Below the pieces are notes generated by a model. The model had not been told where the DNA came from, did not search any database, and saw only the letters and a list, made by a program, of their open reading frames with translations. Below, piece by piece: positions 24,886-34,983 of a stretch of DNA of 64,000 bases. The DNA lies in contig CP136063.1 in NCBI GenBank assembly GCA_032622095.1, positions 121,168,723 through 121,232,722 on the forward strand, in the 5' to 3' direction. The position numbers and the translations under genes were made by a program. The DNA is from Siphonodentalium dalli. Lineage: Eukaryota > Mollusca > Scaphopoda > Gadilida > Siphonodentaliidae. How positions within the stretch are numbered: the first letter of the stretch is position 1; every line of letters starts with the position of its first letter.

Positions 24886-26580
24886 TTGCTCTGGAGTGTG
24901 GTAAAGGCAGATTCAGAAGAAAATTTTGTCATAATTATGCACCTTTTTAAATGCCAGGACTGACTATTAAACTGTTGGGGGAGGGGGGATTTATGGCCCT
25001 TATTTAGTTTATCGTCATAAATATTGAGCTCATTAGTGAGATATCTCTAACAAAATCTCAAATATTGGTTGATATTTGGTTGATATTTGTTTGGTATTTG
25101 GTTGATATTTGGTTGATATGATAGAGCTGCTGCGAACAATGTCACCACTAATTCAGTATTTTTCAGTTACTTTCATAAAAAGACGTCAAAAATATGTGCT
25201 AAACGCTCAATATATTTTAGTCTGTTCCAGGGATTTAAATTTGCACAGAATACAATTATTCAATAAAGTATATCACTGGCCCACGGAATTAGATGGAAAT
25301 CAATGGAGGAAATAATTGGGTATATAGCCAAAGGTACCATGTCTCATCATCTTTGCAGCTGTTTGATAATATAAATATTATGGTTATTCTTGCTGGTATT
25401 CTGTTCTTCCAGTATGGTGAAAGGATCTCCACAAATGATAGTCGGTCTGAACTTTGTTGCTAAAGGTTTGGGAATTGTTGGACTTAAAATACTTTTTGCT
25501 ACCCATCTTTATAATTTATTCATAAGCTGTCAATTTACAGAATGCTGTGAAACAATTGGTTGTTGTTTGACTAGTCATTAAGGTTATTGCTCGGTAACCT
25601 CAATCTCAATCAATTGATGATGTTAGTTACTCTTCCACAAAGAATTTGTTTGGAAATATGTCAATTTAAATTGATCGAGCAAATTAATTTTATCTTCAAC
25701 TGGATGAGTGATTGACATGCTTGTTTCCCAAGACATAATTTTTGCTCGAAAAGTATGGATTTTATGGAGATAAACTAGACGTTTGTTACCAATAGTGCAA
25801 TTAAATTATAAAGATATTAAATGTTTTTAGTTTCTGAGTTATAACAGAAAAGTTTGAAGACAAATTTACAATAACACGCAACAGATTTGTCTTCAATCTT
25901 TTTGGTTCTAACTGTGTAAACTCAATCAAACAAGAGTTATTTCTTATTAATCCCAGTATTAGCCAAAACATCTAGCTTTCTGGAAGAGTGATCTACACCA
26001 TAAATCAATGATGATTAAGTTGAGACAACCAACTGTTTAAATTATTCAGTGAATTGACAGCTTATGTTTAAATTATAATTTCATCAACCACAGGACAACC
26101 TCGCAGATAATGAACTAAATCATTCAGTTAAATCACTGGTAATATATCCAGAGGCCAGAAAGGATGAAAATCTTTTGTAACACTAAAAATCTATTGAAAC
26201 ATAATGTGAGCGTCTAGCAATGGGTGCATGAGATATTGTAGTATTTATCGTTTTTACAGCATAACAGAATCATTAGAGAACTATGAAGGGAGTCCCAGTT
26301 TGGAATATATCTCCCAACCTTGAGTGAGAAAAGCAAACATATTACTCAGACAGAGTACTATTTGCCTTATATACACCAGTCACTACACCATTAATTATAA
26401 ACATTTGCCATCACACTATTGCAGAAGATATCTGAATTTCGATGGCAGTGACTGCCAATGTGATATGTAATTTACTATCTTTGGAGTATGATGTCTGTCA
26501 AGTTCAACAAGAGATGGACTGTCGTCCGGTGCATACCCCATTGTGGCATACCGCCTAGTGTGGGCATATCTATAACTTAT
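24886..26580. other. Intergenic DNA with a small 11-bp repeat
   Basis: At 25064-25118 the word TTGATATTTGG is repeated about five times. Elsewhere there are only AT-rich sequence and chance ORFs. Confidence 0.45.
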
Positions 26581-26589
26581 GACTGCTAT

Positions 26590-27243
26590 ACTCAAGACAG
26601 ATGGACCCAAAAATCAGCATTTTCATATAAACAAAGATGAATAACTGTAGAACGAAAAACCAAAACAAAACAAAACGTCGGACTTTGAGTCGCAAGGCGC
26701 GCTCGCCATCATGGGCCAGGGGGTTCGAGTACCACACAATCCCCAAAAAAAATTTGCACTGTCTCAAAAATCAAATTTGCTTGCAAAACAAAACAGTTGA
26801 ATGCGCCATTAAATGTCCTGATAGTGGTGAACATCTATACCAAATTTCATTGAGATCCGAAAATTACTGTTCAAGTTATCGCCTGAACAGACATCAGATG
26901 GACCAAAAAGCCAACATTTCCAGATAAACAAAGATGAATAACTCTAGAATGGAAAAGCCGAACAAAACGATGGGACTCTCTATTTAATGTCCTCATAGTT
27001 GGGAACATCCATACCTAATTTCATTGAGATCCCAGCACAACTGTTGAAGTTATGACATGAACAGACACCAGACGGACCAAAAAGCCAACATTTCCAGATA
27101 AACAAAGATGTATACTCTAGAATGGAAAATCCGAACAAAACGTTGGAACCCTCTATGTAATGTCCTCATAGTAGTGAACATCCATACCAAATTTCATTGA
27201 TATCCCAGCACAACTGTTGAAGTTACGACATGAACAGACACCA
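26590..27243 (+). repeat. 174-bp tandem-core element, left part
   Basis: Units start GAACAGACACCAGACGGACC and contain AGATAAACAAAGATGAATAA, CTCTAGAATGGAAAA and CCAAATTTCATTGAGATCC. Starts at about 26886, 27060 and 27233 give a period of 173-174 bp; an earlier unit from 26590 is split by a SINE. The array is interrupted at 27243 by a 5.2-kb transposon and resumes at 32464. Confidence 0.85.
26677..26784 (+). mobile_element. Truncated tRNA-like SINE with 10-bp target duplication
   Basis: Body GTCGGACTTTGAGTCGCAAG ... GGGTTCGAGTACCACACAAT ... A-rich tail, flanked by AAAACAAAAC at 26667-26676 and 26785-26794. It begins inside the tRNA D-arm region compared with the longer copy at 36229, so it is 5'-truncated. 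It sits within one unit of the 174-bp array and so is younger than that unit. Confidence 0.8.
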
Positions 27244-30200
27244 TAGTATAGTCGGAGAAGGCGAAAACAAATGGTGAACCTAGAAGAAATTGGTAGAGAA
27301 GCGGTTTTTATGTCATTGGACGCGGGAATATCTCCCGAATAATATATCCAAAATCCGCTAAAATCCGCTTTGAGCAATTTTTTCTACATCACTTTAAAAT
27401 AGGGGTCCTCTTTCAATATGTGTGCTGATTTTCTAATGAGCGATTCATTGGCAAACATTGGGTACCAAGATAACATTGATATATTATTGTAACTGTGATA
27501 TATATTACATCCAGTATGTATTTAATTTTGTAAATAAGTCAATATTGGCCACAGTTTCCGCGAAATTTTAATTTTTTTAACGAAAATATCATTCAGTTTC
27601 GCATGTGTCGCGTTTTCAAAAATATATCTGAGTAAATTGTATATTGTTTGGAGATTTGTTAATCGAATGTGTCGCAAATGATATTTAAATGTGCACAAGC
27701 ATGTCCTGAATACGTCAATATGAAACGTGGATAATTTAATTAAACATAGAGTACAAATATCTGAAAAATATTAACCCTACCCCCAAAATATGAAATTTCA
27801 GGTAAAAAAATGGAAAAAATAAAATACTTAAAACTATAACACTACCTATTTATTGATTAACTATGGGGTATTTGTAATTCTTTTAAATCATTTTGGTAGC
27901 ATGTTTATAGAAAATTAGTGGTTATTTTATGAATATAACAGAGAACACCCGTATAGCATATGTACATTGACCCAATAAAAGGCGAGCAATTGTTAACTCA
28001 GCTGCTGAACTTGATATCAATATTTTCAGAACCGAGTTTGGGGCAGGTATGTGGTGGATATCTCATGAATATTCCAAAATCCACCTAAATCCGACTGGGA
28101 AATAATGAACCTGAGAACTGTGCAAGGGGGTCACATTTAACCCATTTTGTTTTGATTCTCCCATGCAATCACACTGAATGGCTATTACACATGGAGTTAG
28201 TAAAGAGCGTCAAATATGATCTTCATGCGTCATATAGTATATTAATGCCACACCAAACAATGTAGCATTGTGTACTGAACTATGCGTATCCAAATGCCCT
28301 TTGTTAATTTGCCAGGCATCCGCCACCCACACAGCATCGACACATTTTGTCACTTGTATGCAAGTCAAACTCGCGCTCACATCGCATAGCTACTTCACAG
28401 CACTATTATCATATAGATACACGTGTATTAATATTTCTATATTAAATTGGTTTGTCAAACTTCGTCTCCTGCTGAAACCTAACGGTGTCAACGTACGCTA
28501 GAGACAATTTGATTGTAATTATCACTGGTGAGGCTATCTTGGTGAGAGTGTTGTAATTAATTGTTTTATTAGAATCACATTTTCTATCATTTGAGTTTAA
28601 TCATAGTTTATTTGAGTGTCATATTAATAGGTGTATTATTATAGACATGTCTGAGGAATTGGTATCAGGGGACACTAGTCATTTATCGGCTGACTTATGT
28701 GTTATAGGTAGTATTGGGTTGATGAAGAGCAGTCAGTTGCTGTTTTGGAGAAAGGCATATTAACCCTCATTAGTTTCGGCGAGAAATGTGGTCGGCTAGA
28801 CCTCGTGCGTTACTTCAATAGTCGCATTAGTGCAAGTCCTATTAGAAATGTGTTGGTACATAGAAAATGCAGACGTGATTTTACAGATTCTAAGAGAGGG
28901 TTGTGCAGTGCTAGTGGCAATGTTGAGATGTCATCGACAAAAAAACTCAGATCTAGCCTGTTACCTTTCAATTACAAAGATGACTGCTTGATATGTGGAC
29001 AACATGCCCATTTCGATAAAAACAATCCTCTTAGAACAGAAGTTCGAAGTGTCACCACACTTCCACTGCGCAACAAGTTATTAGAGTGTTGCACGAAAAT
29101 GGGGGGTTCGTTTATCTTTTTGTCCAAACAAAACATCATGGTTGTATTGATCTGGTTGCGGCTGAAGCTGTTTACCATGACAGTTGTCTCAATCGTTTCA
29201 TGTTGAAAAAATATATCACAGTACCAACGGATCGAAAGCCACAGTCCGGTCGGAAATAGACTATGAAATGCAGCTAAATGAGAAGTTACTTGACCACTAT
29301 GGGACCTACATAGTTTTTGCTGAGGTGGATGGTCGAATCAACGTTATTTGTTGCAGAAATATGGCCAATTTCATAATCAATGATAAGTGGTATGCCGAGA
29401 AAAAAATTGACATTGAGGAAGAAGCCGAGAGGATAGTAATGGCAGCTGCCACGATTATCAGAGCTCAATTGAGTGAGATGGAGTACAGTGTACATCCTTA
29501 CCCTAGCATGGATGACATTTCTGATGTTGAGCGAGGTAAACGCTTGATTACAGCCCATCTGCTAACTCTGTTGAAAGTTCTGGTTCCTGTAGAATTGAAG
29601 CAAATCAGTATTGGTCAGTCTATTATTCAAGCAGCACGACCACGATCAGTGGTATTACCGATTTTAATCGGCCTTGGTGTCGAGCTGGACCATATATTTG
29701 GGTCAAATTGGCTTGTAACGGAACTATCGCGATTAGGCTTCTCGATTAATTACTATGAAGTTGAGTTGTACAAGCAGTCAGTAATCCAGGCCGAAGATGA
29801 CGACAGTGTTCTTGCTACATATTTCCCAGTGACGTTTACACAGTGGGTTGCAGATAACGTGGACCATAATGTTGCAACACTAGATGGTCACGGGACATTT
29901 CATGGAATGGAAATAATTGCTGTATGTACTCCACGCGATTATTCCCCACTACAGCCAAGACAACAGTTAGTCATAAGACAACAAAGATCCAAGGTTGATG
30001 ATATTGTGAAAGGCAAAGGAGTGCCTTATATTCACCAATACATGAGTTGTACCGAAAAGTGACTTTCAATAGTCACATACAAGCCTCTGCTCCAACTACA
30101 GTTCATACATACATTGCCCCACAGATATCAATTCAGATTTGCTCTTGCATGCAGGGCGGCTTTCCAGTAAGCGAGCACACCTATACCAAATTGGTCGGGT

Positions 30201-32463
30201 CTATATGAAACATATATTCTCCGAGTGCCCAAATGACCCATCCAATAAATCAGAAGTGTTTTTGCCTATCATTGATTTGAATCCGTCTGACGAGTCCAGT
30301 ATTTATTCAACATTGCTTTTCATACAGAATCAGACTATCAAACAACGCATTTCAACCCCATGCTTGACATTTGATCAGCCACTGTGGTTAAAGGCAGTAG
30401 AATGTCGTTTGCCGACTCGGGGGATTCAACGTCATGATGTGCTGTCTTGGAAGCATTGGTTCCATGATGAAGGGATCTGTTTTGGAAGAGGCAATGGAAA
30501 CAATATATGGTCATAATGCAGTACAACATATGATAAGTGGAAAGGTAATCTCAACATCTATTCGTGGCCACATACTAGTAGAGGTAGCTCTTTATAACAA
30601 GTTAACATCGGCTGTCGTCGAATAACCTGATAGAGTACTGCCTGACATAACGGATACAGAATCAGCGGGCGAAATTGTCAATGCTGTAGATAACGAAACT
30701 GGTCTTCTGTCTGACACTGACAACGTTTTGGAAACACTTGATCCACATGTTGGACAGATATAAAAACTGACAATATCAGACACCAGATGGGAAATAGGTA
30801 ATTGTGGCGGCCGATGGCACTGATTTGTTAGTCCTGCTCGTGTACCATTGGAATGAAGACATGGCAGATATATACTTCCTTTCAAATGCAGGGGAGACAG
30901 TCAATGGTGGTGTAGCTATCTGGAAAATCCAAGATATTGTGCAGAAGGACGACCAACATTCTCTTTATTCATACCTGGACTGGATGCGGCACAACATCAG
31001 CGACATACGGGCAAGGTAAAACAAGCATGCTAAAGAAAATAGAGTCGCCCGAAATACAACAAATGGCGAGTGTCATAAGCAACATACAGCTGACGAAAAA
31101 CTCGTTGGCTTTGTTGGTGTGAAATTGTTCAAGATGATTTATGCTGGCAAAAAGGATGACACTCGGAATGGTTTGAGGAAATTCTTGGAAATGATTTCCT
31201 TGGCCAGAGGATTATTGGATCCGCAGAAATTACCACCGACGGAACGGGCAGCATATTTCCATAGCCTATTAAAGAGTTCACATGCAGGTTTTGATATGGA
31301 AATCTCTGTGGGACACACATATGGACCCAGCAGAGTGGGGGTGGAAAACCCAAGGGACACAATTAGTTCCAGTCATGACAGACATAGAAGCTGCACCCGA
31401 TTCATTGCTAAAATTTGTCCGTTGCAAGTGCAGGCTAGTGCATGAGTAGGACTTCTTGTGGGAATAAAGTGGACTCCATTGTGTTGTAGCCTGCGGTGCC
31501 TGTCGTGGTGATGGCTGAAAAAATTCGGAGGAAATTCTCATTGATGAAGGCGAGACTGAGAGCTGAAAGCTGAAAGTGGAACACCAATATGACAAAACAT
31601 TACTTTCTTAAAATTTTGGTCCCTATTATGACACCCATCTTGGAGTATGAAGGTCACGTTGTAACACATATGTGTGTATGAACTGTTGTTCTTTTTAGCA
31701 AAATACATCAGATATTATTCTATGAGTAGTTATACCAGGTTCAATGGTCGAGTTGATAATGTTTTGCCTTTTCCGACTATATACATTGTATATATTATAA
31801 TATCGGGGTTTCTCTGCCATATTCACAACATAACCAATACTTTTCTATAAACATATCACGATAATGACTTAAAAGTATTACGCATACCTCATAGTTAATC
31901 AATAAATAGTTAGTGTTATATTTTAAGTGTTTTTATATTTTCCATTTTTTTTACCTGAAATTTCATTTTTTGGGGGTAGGGTTAATATTTTTCAGATATT
32001 CTTGCTCTATTATTAATTAAATTATACATGTTTCATACTGTTGTATTGAGGATATGCATGTGCACATTTTAATACCATTTGCGATACATTCGATTATCCA
32101 ATTTCCAAAAAAATGCAAATTACTCAGAGATAATTTTGAAAAAGAAACACTTTTTTGCGCAAGTGAATGATAATTTCGTAAAAAAAATTAAAATAGGGCC
32201 GAAATTTTCGTCAATATTGACTAATATATAAGGGTAATATAGACTGGAGGTAATACTAGTAACAATTATAGTTATCTGTCAATGTCATCTTGGTACCCAC
32301 TGTTTTACAATTTATTGCTAATTTGAAACAAAGGTGACAATATTTCAAAGTGATGTAGCAAAAATTGCTCAAAGCTGATTTTAGAGATGTTCCCGCGTGC
32401 AATGACATAAAAATCGCTTCTCTACCAATTTCTTCTAGGTCCAACCCTTCTCCGGCTATACTA
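27244..32463 (+). mobile_element. 5.2-kb DNA transposon with long inverted repeats
   Basis: The ends are TAGTATAGTCGGAGAAGG (27244) and CCTTCTCCGGCTATACTA (to 32463). Inverted similarity continues, with about 25-30 percent divergence by eye, over about 770 bp on the left (to about 28015) and 730 bp on the right (from about 31735). Shared words include TAGAAGAAATTGGTAGAGAA, TATTTATTGATTAACTATG and TTAACCCTACCCCCAAAA. The flanking CCA at 27241-27243 and 32464-32466 is a 3-bp target duplication. The interrupted unit reads ACACCAGACGG when intact, as at 27065-27075, which is a natural empty site. The interior holds the decayed gene at 28647-31570. Three-base duplications occur in several superfamilies (PIF/Harbinger, CACTA, Academ); the ends match none I know. 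Confidence 0.88.
28647..31570 (+). pseudogene. Decayed gene of an uncharacterised repeat-borne invertebrate protein family
   Basis: Coding similarity runs through all three frames with at least five frameshifts and several stops (31438-31440 among them). In order: RKCRRDFTD and a CLICG...YHDSCLNRF zinc-binding-like region (28840-29205); ISIGQSIIQAARPRS and WVADNVDHNVATLDGHGTFHG (29600-29905); DLNPSDESSIYSTLLF and TFDQPLWLKA (30270-30390); LGSIGSMMKGS...YGHNAVQHMISGK (30444-30550); AADGTDLLVLL (30804) and GCGTTSATYGQGKTS (30960); DPAEWGWKTQGTQLVPVMTD (31325); and a Cys-rich end RCKCRL...CVVACGACRG. I recall such proteins, about 1000 residues, as multi-copy unnamed genes in many marine invertebrates. 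The pairs DxTDLL and GCDTTSA resemble FEN/XPG nuclease active-site segments; here the second has D changed to G. That link is inference. Confidence 0.75.
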
Positions 32464-32715
32464 CCAGACGGACCAAAAATCCAACATACCCAGATAAACA
32501 AAGATGAATAACTCTAGAATGGAAAATCCAAACAAAACGATGGAACCCTCTATTTAATGTCCTCATGGTAGTGAACATCCATACCTAATTTCATTGAGAT
32601 CCGAGCACTACTGTTCAAGTTATGATATGAACAGACAACGGACGGACGGATGGACGCACGGACAGACAGGTGTAAAACAGTATACCCCCCTTTTTTTTTA
32701 AAAGGGGGTATAAAA
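32464..32715 (+). repeat. 174-bp tandem-core element, right end with microsatellite and hairpin
   Basis: One more unit (32464-32636) is followed by (ACGG)n at 32637-32670. The element then ends in a hairpin, TATACCCCCC...T-run...GGGGGTATA, at about 32680-32712. This is the 3' end of the array begun at 26590; the 5.2-kb insertion separates the halves. Confidence 0.85.
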
Positions 32716-32826
32716 ATGATATAGGCAAAGGAATACTAGCAGTGAATGGTCCATGTATTGAGGGACCGAATATTATAACAATTAATAAATAATAGCTCAA
32801 TGTCCATAGCTTTCGGGCAGCAGTAA

Positions 32827-32869
32827 CTGACAATGATCGACAGAATAATTTTCTGTCGATCATTGTCAG
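32827..32869. repeat. Perfect 43-bp palindrome
   Basis: CTGACAATGATCGACAGAA and its exact reverse complement flank a 5-base loop. It directly abuts CAGGGTTGGCGCTGG at 32870, which resembles the left terminus of the hAT element at 39733 (CAGGGTTCGCGCTG). No matching right terminus was found nearby. Confidence 0.8.
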
Positions 32870-33043
32870 CAGGGTTGGCGCTGGAGGAAAAATTCTCTTG
32901 CCAAAATTTTTGCCAAATTAAAAAAATATTTGCCAAAATTAATTGCGCGTATAATTTGGGAAATTATCGTGTTTTTATCTTTGTTATATACCGTAAAAAC
33001 TAAACACAAATGTAAAATGAGCTACTAGAAAAGCAAGTTAGTA

Positions 33044-33870
33044 TTATTAACAAGAGGTACGCTGTCACGTGGCATTTGCCCCTGACCGTAGCAATTCGGT
33101 TTAAGCATAGATGAAACTGCGGATATCCGAGGAGGTCTATATGACCATTCCAAAAGAAGTTCGTACAGAAATGTTGACTAGGCCATAACTCTGGCAAAAA
33201 TCATCAGATCATACCCAAATTCGCACTTGACATGTATTTTCATATAACTGATCCACAAAATTACGGGATTTGCAATCGTACCACCAAAGCTCACGCTATC
33301 ATCTTTTCTAAGTAAAAAAAGGGCCATAACTCTGGTGAAAATGGGTGGACGAAACCCGCGCTATGCATGTAGCTGTTCCCCCATGCTGCTCTATCACCAT
33401 ACCAAATATCAGCTAAATCTGCCCTGCGGTTGCTGAACAATAATGCAAAATGTTTGTACGGACGGACAAAATTTAATTTTCTAAGTAAAAAAAGGGCCAT
33501 AACTCTGGTGAAAATGGGTGGACGAAACCCGCGCTATGCATGTAGCTGTTCCCCCATGCTGCTCTATCACCATACCAAATAACAGCTAAATCTGCCCAGC
33601 GGTTGCTGAACAATAATGCAAAATGTTTGTACGGACGGACAAAATTAAATTTTCTAAGTCAAAAAAGGGCCATAACTCTGGTGAAAATGGGTGGACGAAA
33701 CCCGCGCTATGATTGTAGCTGTTCCCCCATGATGCTCTATCACCATACCAAATAACAGCTAAATCTGCCAAGCGGTTGCTGAACAATAATGCAAAATGTT
33801 TGTACGGACGGACGTACGGACGGACGGAGACGGAGACTATATACCCGCCGACTTCAAGTCGGGGGCATAA
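33044..33870 (+). repeat. 176-bp tandem-core element with ACGG microsatellite and hairpin end
   Basis: Three near-identical units start at about 33306, 33482 and 33657, with AAAAAAGGGCCATAACTCTG, CGAAACCCGCGCTATG, GTAGCTGTTCCCCCATG and AACAATAATGCAAAATGTTT. They follow a diverged half unit at 33180-33300. The end is (ACGG)n at 33804-33833, then hairpin CCGACTTCAAGTCGG (33847-33861) and GGGCATAATA. High identity between units points to recent amplification. Confidence 0.88.
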
Positions 33871-34889
33871 TAAATATCAAAGTAGCAATAAAATTAATGT
33901 CCAAGCGACACCTGCCTGGAAACTATGTTTAATGTTACTACACAGTCATCAGGCATACATATTTCGCCTTATATTACTGATGAAATCAACGAGTCATAAA
34001 TGAATTTGTCGTCATTCACATTCGGCTGATTAACTTATTGTCTTATACTTGCTGGTAATATAACGCTGACATCATAAAAATGTGCTATATAGTGTCGCCA
34101 TTAGTATGCATTGTTACAATGATTACATGCGTCCATAATCCAAACGGACAAGTGGAGGATTAACTGTCAAAACAAATTAATAATTACCTTTTGCGGTATT
34201 TACATTGAGATCGTGTTACAAAGTACTTACAACAGCCTCAATGCTACAGAACATCGCTTTTTTCTGACTCACATTTTGATCACGGTCGGTTAGCTGTTTG
34301 ATGGAGTTTGATTATGACAGAAATATGGGATTACCGTTTTGTGAAAACTAAAGAAGATTACATATAACTGTCGACATAACACTGCTGACTGCACTACATG
34401 AAAATTGATAGATTTCTTGTTTTGTTTTCCCATTGTATTGTCTGCAATTCGGCACACGTAACGAATAACCCACGTTCGATTATGTTTTATGACTAGATAG
34501 TTCACATCCCATAATTAAAAAATTTTTGTCAATTGAAAATACTCGGGAAAATAACCATAAATTCATTGTGGCAAAAATCCCTATTTTAATGGTATTTGTC
34601 GGTTTTTATGGCCGTTTTGTGATAAAATTGACAAAAAATTAATATTCCTTGTGAAATTGGTGGTATTTGGACCAAAAAAGTCACATTTTGCTATAAAAAC
34701 ACGAGATTAAACACACAAAAAGCATTTTCTTTCTCCAGAAAAAGGGCAAGTCCTGCCCCCGCTCGCCCCCCTTGGTCAAGGGCAGGGGGGTCAGCTGCCC
34801 CCTTTGCCCCCTCTTCCGGCGCCCCTGAAAAAACAGAATGTGGATATGACTTGTCAGAGCATGTGCAAGGAGACAAAACACAATCAATG
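33871..34889. other. Intergenic DNA between repeats and the POLR3C stop
   Basis: AT-rich until about 34735, then a GC-rich block 34740-34830 (CCCCGCTCGCCCCCC, CTTCCGGCGCCCCTG). In reverse complement that block begins CAGGGGCGCCGGAAG, which looks like a hAT terminus, but no partner end or 8-bp duplication was found. The POLR3C 3' UTR must occupy part of this interval on the - strand. Confidence 0.4.
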
Positions 34890-34983
34890 CTATGATTTAT
34901 TTTTTGAATGTTCAAATGAGAAGGCAATGAATGTTTCCAAGATGAACATTGTGTCTGTTATCTGTAACTCTGCTGTGTCTAAT
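34890..34983 (-). CDS. POLR3C: POLR3C terminal coding exon
   Basis: 94 bp ending in TAG at 34892-34890. The acceptor is TTTCTCTGCTTGCAG. It encodes LDTAELQITDTMFILETFIA plus a short basic tail ending SKNKS. An AATAAA motif overlaps the last codons; it is too close to the stop to be the likely poly(A) signal. Confidence 0.93.

Noticed and set aside
28972-29558. Antisense ORFs over the transposon gene
   Set aside because: Shadows of the + strand coding relic; the conserved motifs are all on +.
32870-33040. CAGGGTTGGCGCTGG start considered as the left end of a hAT element
   Set aside because: The interior resembles the element at 39733 (TTTGCCAAATT words), but no right end with a matching duplication was found.
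34740-34836. GC-rich block ending in a hAT-like terminus (CAGGGGCGCCGGAAG in reverse complement)
   Set aside because: No partner terminus or 8-bp duplication could be located, so no element was called.
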